From Brucella pecoris (GTDB lineage: Bacteria; Pseudomonadota; Alphaproteobacteria; Rhizobiales; Rhizobiaceae): a stretch of DNA of 64,000 nt. The notes below the pieces were generated by a model that saw only the letters and a list, made by a program, of their open reading frames with translations, searched no databases and had not been told where the DNA came from. Positions within the stretch are counted from its first letter, which is position 1. Each line of letters opens with the position of its first letter. The position numbers were made by a program, and so were the translations under genes. Of the stretch, positions 18,147 through 27,365 are shown one piece after another. Where the stretch lies: positions 62,001 to 126,000 of the forward strand of contig NZ_VEWK01000012.1 in NCBI RefSeq assembly GCF_006376675.1. Reading direction: 5' to 3'.

Positions 18147-18573
18147 GAACATAGGCCCAAACCTCTGCGGAAGTGTTTCAGCAATATTTTTGCAATTTTG
18201 GGAAGGTCGAATTCCGCCGGAAGTGACCTCTTATGTCGATTCGCTTCAATCCCTTGATGGGCCATGAATAATCCGGACCACTGTACATCGACAAAAATAT
18301 CCGTCTTTACCAGTCGTATACCACCGATCTTTCGAGGCTGCGCTGGTTCGCCTTTGCACAGCATCGCTTTATGGCGGTCAAAACAGTGAAGGCTTAAAGC
18401 AAACCAGAAATCCCGAATATTATCCCATGCAGTTGTGTCCAAGGGCAGTTTTGTGAAGTTGATAAATTATCCATGTACACGGATATAAAATCTCTATATA
18501 TGGATAAATAGATGTCGGGTTCGCTCTGGTGAGCCTTGCGGACGGACAGCACCAGGAGCTTTGGGAGGAGCTA
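18147..18573 (+). other. Intergenic region before Liv importer operon
   Basis: I recognise no gene here. A minus-strand frame of 99 codons (18143-18442) has no family features I know. The right part is AT-rich and carries the inverted repeat at 18467-18507, then a GGGAGGAG ribosome site for the binding-protein gene. Confidence 0.45.
18467..18507. promoter_or_regulatory. Operator-like inverted repeat before Liv importer
   Basis: TTATCCAT (18467-18474) and ATGGATAA (18500-18507) are perfect inverted 8-mers about 70 bases before the binding-protein start. The A/T-rich centre resembles the region in front of the divergent CoA-transferase operon, suggesting shared control by the IclR protein. Confidence 0.45.
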
Positions 18574-19794
18574 ATGAAGACGATCGTGATCGGACTCTGT
18601 GCGCTTGCGGCAGCGGTCAGCCTGCAGAATATTGCCATGGCACAGCAGAAGACTGACGTGAAACTGGGAGTGCTCGCCGATATGAGCGGCATTTTCTCCG
18701 ATATTGGGGGCGAAGGGTCCGTCATTGCAACGCGCATGGCGGTCGAAGACTTCATGAAGAAGCCGGAAGCACAGGGCTTTAAAGTCGAGGTTGTTTCGGC
18801 TGACGCACAGAACAAGTCTGACATCTCATCGGCAATTGCACGCAAGTGGTTCGATACAGACGGCGTCCATGCATTGGTGGACATGCCGACAAGCGCCATT
18901 TCGCTGGCTCTGGCTCCTCTTGCACGTGACAAGAACAAGGTTGTCCTGTTGACCGCTTCAGGCACGTCTGATCTTACGGGGACGGCGTGCACACCGAACT
19001 CGGTTCATTGGACCTATGACACATGGGCGCTCGCTCACGGCACTGCTGACGCGCTGACACAGGAAGGGAAGAAGAATTGGTACTTCCTTACCGTCGATTT
19101 CGCACTCGGTCATTCGCTCGAGCGCGATGCGTCGGACGTTGTAAAGGCGAGTGGCGGTAAGGTACTTGGTTCTGTGCGTCACCCGACCGATGCAGTGGAC
19201 TTTTCTTCATATCTGCTTCAAGCGCAAGGGAGCGGAGCGGACATCATCGCACTGGCCAATACAGGCGGGGATGCCATCAACGCGCTGAAACAGGCCAGAG
19301 AGTTTGGCATGATCGGTGGGAACCAGACCTTTGCCGGAATGCTGATGTTTCTGTCGGACATCCATTCCACGGGTCTGGAAACAGCCCAGGGATTGTTGCT
19401 GACGACCGGCTTTTATTGGGATCGCAACGACCAGACACGCGCCTTCGCCGAACGCTTCGCAGCTCTGAATCATGGACGCAAGCCGACCATGAATCAGGCT
19501 GGCGCCTATTCCGCTACGCTTGCTTATCTAGATGCGGTGGTAAAGGTGGGCTCACCGGAAGATGGGGCGGCTGTCGTACGTGCGATGCGCCAGCGGGAAA
19601 CTTTTGAAGACCCACTATTCGGTAAGACTTTCCTGCGCGAAGATGGGCGCGTCTTGCACGATATGCTGCTTGTGCAGGTGAAAAAGCCTGAAGAATCCAG
19701 CAAATCCTATGACTATTACAAAATCGTCAAGGTTCTACCTGGCGACACGGCTTTCCGTTCTATCGAGGAGGGCGGGTGTCAACTGGTCAAATGA
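18574..19794 (+). CDS. Liv-type periplasmic solute-binding protein
   Basis: A 406-aa precursor of the Leu-Ile-Val binding family. It has a signal peptide MKTIVIGLCALAAAV ending at AMA and then VKLGVLADMSGIFSD. ATG 18574 follows GGGAGGAG. It heads the Liv operon, 133 bases before LivG. It is clearly paralogous along its length to the binding protein at 43029-44252: both have an IARKWFD/IARKWLD segment, a similar Y-F-x-T-x-D-x-A-x-G-H pattern and the C-terminal DYYK segment. The ligand is probably an organic acid feeding the neighbouring CoA-ester operon (inference). Confidence 0.92.
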   Translation: MKTIVIGLCALAAAVSLQNIAMAQQKTDVKLGVLADMSGIFSDIGGEGSVIATRMAVEDFMKKPEAQGFKVEVVSADAQNKSDISSAIARKWFDTDGVHALVDMPTSAISLALAPLARDKNKVVLLTASGTSDLTGTACTPNSVHWTYDTWALAHGTADALTQEGKKNWYFLTVDFALGHSLERDASDVVKASGGKVLGSVRHPTDAVDFSSYLLQAQGSGADIIALANTGGDAINALKQAREFGMIGGNQTFAGMLMFLSDIHSTGLETAQGLLLTTGFYWDRNDQTRAFAERFAALNHGRKPTMNQAGAYSATLAYLDAVVKVGSPEDGAAVVRAMRQRETFEDPLFGKTFLREDGRVLHDMLLVQVKKPEESSKSYDYYKIVKVLPGDTAFRSIEEGGCQLVK

Positions 19795-19927
19795 TAGATG
19801 GTACCGGCTTAGAAGGTGTGCTTTCATCAAGGGGCGCGGGGTAGTGTGGCCTTCGATGCGCTATTCTTTCAAATGAGGCATCGTGAGCCCAACGTCGAGT
19901 TGATCTCGAAAGTTGATGGAAAATGCA

Positions 19928-20710
19928 ATGATCACGTCTATTGCTGTGAAACAGAGACCTTCCTGCAGCGTTCTGTCGGCGCGCGAACTGGGCAAGTCTT
20001 TTGGCGGCTTTCACGCGGTCAAGAATGTCGATCTCGATGTGGAACATGCCCGCGTTCATGCGCTGATCGGCCCGAACGGCGCCGGCAAGACCACCGTTTT
20101 CAACCTCTTGACCAAATTCTTGCAGCCTTCGAGTGGCGAGATCACGCTTCTGGGCGAAACCATCACCAAAACCGATCCGGCCAAAGTGGCCCGCATGGGG
20201 CTGGTGCGCTCATTCCAGATTTCAGCCACCTTCCCGCATCTGACGGTGCTGGAAAACGTCAAGGTTGCGCTGCAGCGCCCCAACGGGCTTGCCACGCAGT
20301 TCTGGCGCTCGCTGTCAGCGCTTGACCAGCTCGATGCACAGGCCGTTGCGCTTCTGGAGCGTGTCGGTCTGGCCGATGCCCGCCATGCGCTGGCCGCCGA
20401 TCTCTCCTATGGCCGCAAGCGCGCTCTCGAAATCGCCACCACGCTGGCGCTCGATCCGAAGGTGCTGCTGCTCGACGAGCCGATGGCCGGCATGGGCCAT
20501 GAAGACGTCCACACCATTGCCGCCCTCATTGCCGACGTGGCGAAGGATCGCGCGGTCTTGATGGTCGAACACAATCTCAAGGTGGTGGCCGACATTGCCC
20601 ACCACGTCACGGTGCTGCAGCGCGGCGAAATTCTCGCCTCCGGCGATTATGCCACCGTCTCGAAGGACGAGCGCGTGCGCACCGCCTATATGGGAACCGA
20701 ACATGAATAG
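19928..20710 (+). CDS. LivG-type ABC transporter ATP-binding protein
   Basis: A 260-aa ATPase with Walker A GPNGAGKTT, a LivG-like degenerate signature (YGRKRALEIATTLAL) and Walker B LLLDEP. ATG 19928 is in a short AT-rich leader; an ATG at 19913 is also possible. From about 19960 the codon third positions become strongly G/C, unlike the binding protein just upstream. Its stop overlaps the LivF start by 8 bases. Confidence 0.92.
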   Translation: MITSIAVKQRPSCSVLSARELGKSFGGFHAVKNVDLDVEHARVHALIGPNGAGKTTVFNLLTKFLQPSSGEITLLGETITKTDPAKVARMGLVRSFQISATFPHLTVLENVKVALQRPNGLATQFWRSLSALDQLDAQAVALLERVGLADARHALAADLSYGRKRALEIATTLALDPKVLLLDEPMAGMGHEDVHTIAALIADVAKDRAVLMVEHNLKVVADIAHHVTVLQRGEILASGDYATVSKDERVRTAYMGTEHE

Positions 20711-21434
20711 AGGCCAACCGCTCCTGTCCGTGCGCGGGCTCAATGCCTGGTATGGCGAAAGCCATGCCCTGCATGGCGTCGACCTCGACATCTGGCCCGG
20801 CGAAACGATCACGCTTCTGGGCCGCAATGGCGTCGGCAAGACGACGACGCTGCGCGCCATCATGGGCATCATCCGCAAGCGCACCGGCACCATCACGCTC
20901 GAAGGCAGGGACATCATGCGTGTGCCGCTGCACCGCATCGCCTATGCAGGCCTCGGCTTTGTGCCCGAGGAGCGCGGCATCTTCGCCACCTTGAGCGTGC
21001 ATGAAAACCTGCTTCTGCCGCCCGTCGTCGCCAAGGACGATCGGGGGGGCAGTCAGAGCCTCATGTCCCTGGATGAGATCTACGAACTCTTTCCCAACCT
21101 GCATGAGCGCCGCAACAGCCCCGGCACCAAGCTGTCGGGTGGCGAACAGCAGATGCTGGCGATTGCACGCATCCTGCGCACCGGGGTCAAGGTGCTGCTG
21201 CTCGACGAGCCGACCGAAGGTCTTGCGCCCGTCATCGTGCAGCGCATCGGCGATGTGCTGGTGGAGCTGAAGAAACGCGGCATGACCGTGCTTCTGGTCG
21301 AGCAGAATTTCCGTTTTGCCGCCAAGGTCGCAGACCGCTTCTATCTCATGGATCATGGCGTGGTGACGGAGAACTTCCCGACCGCCGAGCTGCCCGACCG
21401 CATGGCAGCGCTCAACGAAGCCTTGGGAGTCTGA
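20703..21434 (+). CDS. LivF-type ABC transporter ATP-binding protein
   Basis: A 243-aa ATPase with Walker A GRNGVGKTT, signature LSGGEQQ and Walker B LLLDEP. ATG 20703 overlaps the end of LivG, and the longer in-frame extension from 20595 lies inside LivG and is rejected. The strongly G/C-rich third positions match the LivG, LivH and LivM genes. Confidence 0.92.
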   Translation: MNRGQPLLSVRGLNAWYGESHALHGVDLDIWPGETITLLGRNGVGKTTTLRAIMGIIRKRTGTITLEGRDIMRVPLHRIAYAGLGFVPEERGIFATLSVHENLLLPPVVAKDDRGGSQSLMSLDEIYELFPNLHERRNSPGTKLSGGEQQMLAIARILRTGVKVLLLDEPTEGLAPVIVQRIGDVLVELKKRGMTVLLVEQNFRFAAKVADRFYLMDHGVVTENFPTAELPDRMAALNEALGV

Positions 21435-21435
21435 C

Positions 21436-22323
21436 ATGACAATGATCTTCGGTATTCCCCTGCAGGCGCTTCTCGGGCAGTTGCTGGTTGGCCTCATCAA
21501 TGGCTCGTTCTACGCCATGCTGAGCCTTGGCCTTGCCATCATCTTCGGGCTGTTGCGCATCATCAACTTTGCCCATGGCGCACAATATATGCTGGGCGCT
21601 TTTGTCGGCTATCTGCTGTTGAGCTGGCTTGGCATCGGCTATTGGCCAGCCCTTGTTCTGGCTCCGATCATCGTCGGTCTCGGCGGGGCGATCGTCGAGC
21701 GCGTGGCGCTGTCACGGCTTTATAATCTCGATCCGCTCTATGGCCTGCTCTTCACCTTCGGCCTGGCGCTCGTGATCGAAGGCACGTTCCGCTATTATTA
21801 CGGCGCGGCCGGACAGCCCTATGCGGTGCCGCCGTCACTGGCAGGCGGGCATAATCTCGGCTTCATGTTCCTGCCGAACTATCGCGCCTGGGTGGTTGTT
21901 GCCTCGCTGTTCGTCTGTCTCGGCACCTGGCTCCTGATCGAAAAGACCAAGCTTGGCGCCTATCTGCGGGCCGCGACGGAAAACCCGACGCTGGTGAAGG
22001 CCTTCGGCATCAATGTGCCGCTGCTTTTGACCTTCACCTATGCGCTGGGTGCTGCCCTTGCCGGTGTTGCCGGCATCATGGCCGCGCCGATCTATCAGGT
22101 CAGCCCGCTGATGGGCTCCAACATCATCATCGTGGTCTTCGCCGTGGTGGTGGTCGGCGGCATGGGGTCGATCCTCGGCGCCATCATCACCGGCTATGTT
22201 CTGGGGCTCGCGGAAGGTCTTACCAAGGTCTTCTATCCGGAAGCCTCCAGCATCGTCATCTTCGTCATCATGGCTATCGTCCTTCTGGTTCGACCCGCCG
22301 GACTGTTCGGGAAGGAGGCCTGA
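21436..22323 (+). CDS. LivH-type ABC transporter permease
   Basis: A 295-aa inner-membrane protein with about eight hydrophobic helices and the family segments IINFAHGAQYM and the GGMGSILGAI loop facing the ATPases. It begins one base after the LivF stop and is followed by LivM after one base. It forms the translocation pore with LivM. Confidence 0.92.
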   Translation: MTMIFGIPLQALLGQLLVGLINGSFYAMLSLGLAIIFGLLRIINFAHGAQYMLGAFVGYLLLSWLGIGYWPALVLAPIIVGLGGAIVERVALSRLYNLDPLYGLLFTFGLALVIEGTFRYYYGAAGQPYAVPPSLAGGHNLGFMFLPNYRAWVVVASLFVCLGTWLLIEKTKLGAYLRAATENPTLVKAFGINVPLLLTFTYALGAALAGVAGIMAAPIYQVSPLMGSNIIIVVFAVVVVGGMGSILGAIITGYVLGLAEGLTKVFYPEASSIVIFVIMAIVLLVRPAGLFGKEA

Positions 22324-22324
22324 T

Positions 22325-23332
22325 ATGGCTGATACCGCTCTCAAGGCTACTCCCAAGGCAACCGCAGCCCCGCGCGACAGCAGGGCGCCCGCCGTCAACA
22401 GTCTCTCCGCCATCATCCTCGGCATTGCCCTCGTCGGGCTGCTGGCGGCACCCTTCATGGTGTACCCCATCTTCCTGATGAAGATGCTGTGCTTTGCGCT
22501 GTTTGCATCCGCCTTCAACCTCCTGCTTGGCTATACAGGCATTCTCTCCTTCGGCCATGCGGCCTTCTTTGGCGGCGCGGCCTATATCACGGCCCATACC
22601 GTGAAAGTCTGGGGTGTGACACCGGAACTGGGGTTGGTGCTCGGCGTTCTCGCCGCAGCAGCGCTTGGCCTCGTCATCGGCTATCTCGCCATTCGCCGTC
22701 AGGGCATCTATTCGACGATGATTACGCTGGCATTGGCGCAGATGTTCTTCTTCTTCTGCCTGCAGACCGCTTTCACCCATGGCGAAGACGGATTGCAGGG
22801 TGTGCCGCGTGGGTTTCTCTTCGGCATCATCGATCTCAACCAGCCGATGAACATGTATTATTTCGTGCTGGCCGTGTTCGTGCTGGGTGTCTTCGTCATC
22901 TGGCGCATCATCAACTCGCCCTTCGGCATGATCCTGAAGTCGGTGCGCGAGAATGAAAACCGCGCCGTCTCGCTCGGCTATTCCGTCAACCGCTACAAGC
23001 TTGCAGCCTTTGTCATGTCGGCGGGACTTGCAGGTCTCGCAGGCGGACTGAAGGCGCTTGTCTTCCAGTTTGCAACGCTGACCGATGTCGGCTGGCAGAT
23101 GTCGGGCGAGGTCATCCTGATGACGCTTCTGGGCGGCATCGGAACCCTCATCGGTCCCATCGTCGGTGCCGCCTTCGTCGTCGCGCTGCAGAACTATCTC
23201 GCAACATCCGATTTCCCGGTCACGATCGTGACGGGCCTCATCTTCATGGCATGCGTCCTCCTCTTCCGTAAGGGAATCGTAGGCGAGTTCTATGCATCGC
23301 GGATTGGAAAGAAATCCTGTGCAGGTCACTAA
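22325..23332 (+). CDS. LivM-type ABC transporter permease
   Basis: A 335-aa membrane protein. It has the LivM segment LLGYTGILSFGHAAFFGGAAY, several hydrophobic helices and the GGIGTLIGPI loop. ATG 22325 follows GGAGGCCTGAT; an extension to 22196 would run inside LivH. It is the last gene of this importer; the next gene is convergent after 174 bases in which I see nothing. Confidence 0.92.
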   Translation: MADTALKATPKATAAPRDSRAPAVNSLSAIILGIALVGLLAAPFMVYPIFLMKMLCFALFASAFNLLLGYTGILSFGHAAFFGGAAYITAHTVKVWGVTPELGLVLGVLAAAALGLVIGYLAIRRQGIYSTMITLALAQMFFFFCLQTAFTHGEDGLQGVPRGFLFGIIDLNQPMNMYYFVLAVFVLGVFVIWRIINSPFGMILKSVRENENRAVSLGYSVNRYKLAAFVMSAGLAGLAGGLKALVFQFATLTDVGWQMSGEVILMTLLGGIGTLIGPIVGAAFVVALQNYLATSDFPVTIVTGLIFMACVLLFRKGIVGEFYASRIGKKSCAGH

Positions 23333-23506
23333 ACATTGCGACACGGACGTGACTTTGAAATTGGCCACAATACTCCCGAAGCCCGTGACGGGGAATGTGA
23401 TGCCGAGGATATTAATAACTCGGTATCACCGTTAGATGAGAAAATGGCTACAAATAAGCATTTCCGAAATTTCGTTTTTTCCTTTTCGTACTCAAACCCG
23501 CAAGTA

Positions 23507-24250
23507 TCATATTCTTCCAGCTTCTACGATCCGTTGTAGGAATGCAGCGGTGCGTTCACCGTTTGGGTTTGCGAAAATCTGCTCCGGCGTACCTTCCTCA
23601 TAAACGCGGCCTTCTGCGAGAAAGCAGATCTTGCTGGAAACCTCCCGAGCAAATCCCATTTCATGGGTTGCAAGCAGCATTGTCATGCCATCTGCGGCCA
23701 GGTCCCGGACAATATTGAGCACTTCTGAGACGAGTTCAGGGTCGAGTGCAGAGGTGATTTCATCCAGCAGCAGGATCATCGGGCTCATTGCAAGTGCGCG
23801 TATGATTGCAACGCGCTGTTGTTGCCCGCCAGAAAGACGGTCCGGATAAGCATCTGCCTTATGCGCCAGTCCGATCCTTTCAAGCAACGGCAGGGCAATT
23901 GCTGTCGCATCCGTCCTGCTGTGACCCAGCACTTTACAAGGCGCCAGAATGATATTTTCAACTACCGTCATGTGCGGAAACAGATTGTAGCTTTGAAAGA
24001 CGATGCCAACGTCACGGCGCAGGGCGTCTACATCGACACCCGGTCCGGTGATACGATCATCGTGAATGCGGATTTCGCCGGTGTCGATGGTTTCCAAACC
24101 ATTCATGCATCGAAGCAGTGTCGATTTTCCGCAGCCTGAAGCGCCGATAAGGCAAACGACCTGATGCTCTTCGACTTCCAGGTTCAACCCGTCGAAAACC
24201 TTGAAATCACCATAGCTTTTGGAAATATTCTTTACTTCTATCATAGCCAT
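23507..24250 (-). CDS. Polar amino-acid ABC transporter ATP-binding protein (GlnQ-like)
   Basis: A 247-aa ATPase with Walker A GASGCGKST, signature LSGGQQQRVAI and Walker B LLLDEITSALDP, the GlnQ/HisP pattern of polar amino-acid importers. It is the last gene of a minus-strand operon (binding protein, permease, ATPase), convergent with the Liv importer. Confidence 0.92.
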   Translation of the reverse strand: MAMIEVKNISKSYGDFKVFDGLNLEVEEHQVVCLIGASGCGKSTLLRCMNGLETIDTGEIRIHDDRITGPGVDVDALRRDVGIVFQSYNLFPHMTVVENIILAPCKVLGHSRTDATAIALPLLERIGLAHKADAYPDRLSGGQQQRVAIIRALAMSPMILLLDEITSALDPELVSEVLNIVRDLAADGMTMLLATHEMGFAREVSSKICFLAEGRVYEEGTPEQIFANPNGERTAAFLQRIVEAGRI

Positions 24251-24261
24251 TGCAAAAAACC

Positions 24262-25389
24262 TTATGCGGCGCGCCTCCGGCGCTGGTCTCGCTCCAAGAT
24301 CCGATCAACAAAACGCGCTTGTGGAATGGTAATCAGGATGAAAATGAAAGCCACGACAGAGACCGGTGACAGGTTGAAGTGATTGCTTGAGAGGATTTTT
24401 GCCTGGTTGAAGGCGTCGACAGATCCGATGATGTTGACGAGCGCCGTGTCCTTCTGCAATCCAATGAAATCATTGAGCAAGGGCGGCACAATGCGTCGAA
24501 CTGCCTGTGGGATGATGACGTGACGCATAGTCTGCACATAGGATAGGCCCAGCGATCGTGCTGCCGCAACCTGGCTCCAGTGAATGCCTTCGATACCGGA
24601 GCGATAAACCTCAGCAACATAGGCGCCATAGGTCAAGGTCAGCGCAATGATGGCGTAAGTTTCGACCGATAGGCCGCTTAGTATCGGTAGCCCTCTCAGT
24701 GGAAACCCAAATCCAACCAGATATATGGTTATGATGGCCGGCATCCCGCGAAAGACATCCGTGTAAAGAATGGCGAGCGCTCTGATGGGAGCGCCGGTCT
24801 TGCCCGGAACAAGCCGTGCAATGGCAACAACTAGGCCCCATACGAGAACGCAGATTTCGGCAATCAGAAAGATGTAAATGTTGACCCAGAATGCCTTGAG
24901 TATCAGGGGAAACGATTGCCACACGAGCGCGGGTGACAGGAAGGTCTTGCTGACGGCAAGATCATTGGTCAGCAGAAACTGCGCAAGCGCCACGATAACC
25001 GTTGCCAATACACAAAAGCCGATTGTAAAGTGCGCGTAATCCAGGGCTTTGGCGGTTGCAACGCGCGCCTCGATAAGCTGGTGAGCTTCAACCGCTCTTC
25101 GTGCGTCCTGCGTTTTCAGTATGGTTTGCAGGGTCGGCCAGCAAAGCAACAATATGCAAATGAGTGCAATCATCGGTATGGCGCTGGCCAGTACTGGCGG
25201 CACATCAAGCAACATGGCTTCCTGATAGGCTTGCCGAGAGGTGAGCCACAGCCCGCTTGCAACCAGAAAGAAACATATTACCGCCGTGGCCATCCAACCG
25301 CGAACGTCCTTTGGCGCAGCACCTGCGCCAAAGGAACGTTTGCTGTTTTGGGAAGATAGGGCCGGTCCACTTGAAGAAATCGAAGTCAT
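24262..25389 (-). CDS. Polar amino-acid ABC transporter permease
   Basis: A 375-aa membrane protein, longer than a typical 220-aa GlnP/HisM permease. The first about 155 residues carry three additional hydrophobic helices. The family core with the EAA-type loop (VAAARSLGLSYVQTMRHVIIPQA) follows, as in longer permeases of this superfamily. GGAGGGAGTGG precedes the ATG. It lies between the binding-protein and ATPase genes. Confidence 0.9.
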   Translation of the reverse strand: MTSISSSGPALSSQNSKRSFGAGAAPKDVRGWMATAVICFFLVASGLWLTSRQAYQEAMLLDVPPVLASAIPMIALICILLLCWPTLQTILKTQDARRAVEAHQLIEARVATAKALDYAHFTIGFCVLATVIVALAQFLLTNDLAVSKTFLSPALVWQSFPLILKAFWVNIYIFLIAEICVLVWGLVVAIARLVPGKTGAPIRALAILYTDVFRGMPAIITIYLVGFGFPLRGLPILSGLSVETYAIIALTLTYGAYVAEVYRSGIEGIHWSQVAAARSLGLSYVQTMRHVIIPQAVRRIVPPLLNDFIGLQKDTALVNIIGSVDAFNQAKILSSNHFNLSPVSVVAFIFILITIPQARFVDRILERDQRRRRAA

Positions 25390-25406
25390 GCCACTCCCTC
25401 CAACGG

Positions 25407-26255
25407 TTATGGCTGAAGGTAAGGTATTGTGGTTGGGTCAGCGCCCCAGACGCCGGATAGATAAGTCGATGCCATTTTCTTCAGCGTGCCATCGGTGCGC
25501 ATGTCATCAATCACCTTGTCAATGGCTTGTTTGTTGGGCGAGTTTTTCGGCAGGATTGCACCGTAGGATTCACCCGTTTCATATTGTCCAGCAATTTCCA
25601 GCGCGCCGTTCGACTTGGCTGCCTGCGCCATCAAAATTGCGGTGTCGGTAACAGCAGCATCAATCTGTCCGGCCATAAGTGCTGCGAACATTGCAGGATT
25701 TTCGGAATAAACGCGAATGTCTGACGGTTCTATGTGATCAGTGACGAAGCTTGCGCCGGTGGTCCCTTGCAGAACACCAATGCGGAACGTCTTCATTGCT
25801 GAGGCATCAATTTTTTTTCCTGTCTTCACAAGAACGCCGATATCGGAGGAAAAATAAGGCGATGAGAAGTCGATAACCTTCTTGCGCTCATCGGTGATCG
25901 ATAGTGTCGCCATCCCCAGATCTTTCTTCTGGTTATTGTTGGCAATCATCGCGGGAACCGATGAGACGACGAGTTTCACCTCATCAAAGCCAGCACGGTG
26001 AGCGATATTCGCCGCAAGACAGTATTCAAACCCGTCAACGATTTGATCGGGGGTATCGCCATTTAGCCAACCCGGGTTGGGGAGTGCTATCTCCGCTGTA
26101 ATTACGCCTGGATTAGCCGGCGTTATCGAGATATCGCCCTTCTTTCCGGACAATATACATTTTGTGATTTCATTGGCAGATGCCATGCCGGTCGAAGATA
26201 ACAGAATTGCGGACGCAATAAACAGCGCCCCAGAAATTACTCTGGTGGTTTTCAT
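25407..26255 (-). CDS. Polar amino-acid ABC transporter solute-binding protein
   Basis: A 282-aa family 3 (amino-acid) periplasmic binding protein. The signal peptide MKTTRVISGALFIAS ends near ASA, and DLGMATLSITDERKKVIDFS is the ligand-site segment of the family. ATG 26255 follows AAAAAGGGGAG, whereas the frame extends to 26309 without support. It is the first gene of the operon, divergent from the AraC regulator. The neighbouring amidohydrolase and esterase suggest an N-acyl or esterified amino-acid substrate (inference). Confidence 0.92.
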   Translation of the reverse strand: MKTTRVISGALFIASAILLSSTGMASANEITKCILSGKKGDISITPANPGVITAEIALPNPGWLNGDTPDQIVDGFEYCLAANIAHRAGFDEVKLVVSSVPAMIANNNQKKDLGMATLSITDERKKVIDFSSPYFSSDIGVLVKTGKKIDASAMKTFRIGVLQGTTGASFVTDHIEPSDIRVYSENPAMFAALMAGQIDAAVTDTAILMAQAAKSNGALEIAGQYETGESYGAILPKNSPNKQAIDKVIDDMRTDGTLKKMASTYLSGVWGADPTTIPYLQP

Positions 26256-26486
26256 GCCGCTCCCCTTTTTGATAGTTACATTGGTTCGGTTTCGTATCTC
26301 AACGTTCACACGATCCGAGCATCTGGAGATTAGCAGCAGCGCTAGAAAAAGTTTGTCTCGTGCAGGACTGAAAGTTGATTGATTTGGCCAATTTGAGGCA
26401 ATTATGGTCTGAACTACTTGAATTTGGCTGATTGGTCGTCACAATCGACAAGGTGGCGGAAGAACCATGTTCCGCTGGGAGCTACC

Positions 26487-27275
26487 ATGAAACGCAGCGC
26501 AGATTATCCACTCACGATCCGACCCGTCGTCACATTGTCGGATGAGTACCCGGCTGGTTATGTCGATCCGTTTCATAGCCATGAACGCGCACAGCTCAGT
26601 TTCTCTATATCTGGTGTGCTGTGCATCACAACAGAAGACGCGAGCTATATTCTCCCTCCCAATCGCGCAATCTGGATACCATCGGGTGTGCGCCACCAGA
26701 CCAGTTGCAAGGAAAACGTCAGATTTCACGTCGTCTACATTGATCCGACACTCGACAATCTGCCTGAAAAGTGCCGCGTATTCGAGGTGTCCGACCTCAT
26801 ATGTGCGCTGATCGGAGAAATCGTAACTTTCAACTTCGCTTATGATGAAGCTGGTCGAGAGGGTCGGATTGTGCGTTTGCTTCTCGACGAAATACCGAGA
26901 ATGCCGACAATGAATATTCACATACCTATGCCACGTGATAATCGTATCTTGCGTGTGTGCAACAAGCTGATTGAAAATCCAGGCGATCAGAGCGATATCG
27001 ACCATTGGGCTTCCCTCGCCAACATGGGGCGCCGGACCTTCACCCGTATCTTCAAGAACGAAACTGGTATGGGCATGGCGACCTGGCGACTGCAGGTGAG
27101 GCTGATGCATGCAGTTTCACTGTTGCATGCGGGCCATTCCATCACGTCTGTTGCCTTTAGTACCGGTTATGAAAGCGTGTCGGCTTTCACTTCGGTTTTT
27201 CATCGTTCCTTTGGTTTTCCACCCAGCCACTATCGTGCTGCGCAGAATTTGTCGCGACGCTCGATAACGGCCTGA
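26487..27275 (+). CDS. AraC-family transcriptional regulator
   Basis: A 262-aa regulator with an N-terminal cupin-like part (HSHERAQL, PPNRAIWIPSGVRHQ) and a C-terminal AraC double helix-turn-helix (about 165-262), including SVAFSTGYESVSAF and FGFPPSHYR. I chose ATG 26487 after GGGAGC over the TTG extension at 26418. It is divergent from the amino-acid importer and upstream of the esterase-amidohydrolase unit, and likely controls both. Confidence 0.88.
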   Translation: MKRSADYPLTIRPVVTLSDEYPAGYVDPFHSHERAQLSFSISGVLCITTEDASYILPPNRAIWIPSGVRHQTSCKENVRFHVVYIDPTLDNLPEKCRVFEVSDLICALIGEIVTFNFAYDEAGREGRIVRLLLDEIPRMPTMNIHIPMPRDNRILRVCNKLIENPGDQSDIDHWASLANMGRRTFTRIFKNETGMGMATWRLQVRLMHAVSLLHAGHSITSVAFSTGYESVSAFTSVFHRSFGFPPSHYRAAQNLSRRSITA

Positions 27276-27365
27276 ATGAGAGAATAAAAGACCCGGCAGG
27301 GTGAGCGGCACAAGTCAAATAATTGCTAAGATCCTCCCGTCAAGACAAATGATAGGGACATTCCG

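Noticed and set aside
18143..18442. A 99-codon minus-strand frame between the IclR and binding-protein genes
   Set aside because: No family match or ribosome site that I can support; it might be a decayed gene but the evidence is too thin to annotate.
22274..23368. A 364-codon minus-strand frame opposite LivM
   Set aside because: It is the antisense of a clear LivM permease; its composition is His/Asp/Glu-rich as expected from reading hydrophobic codons backwards, and it shows no family feature.
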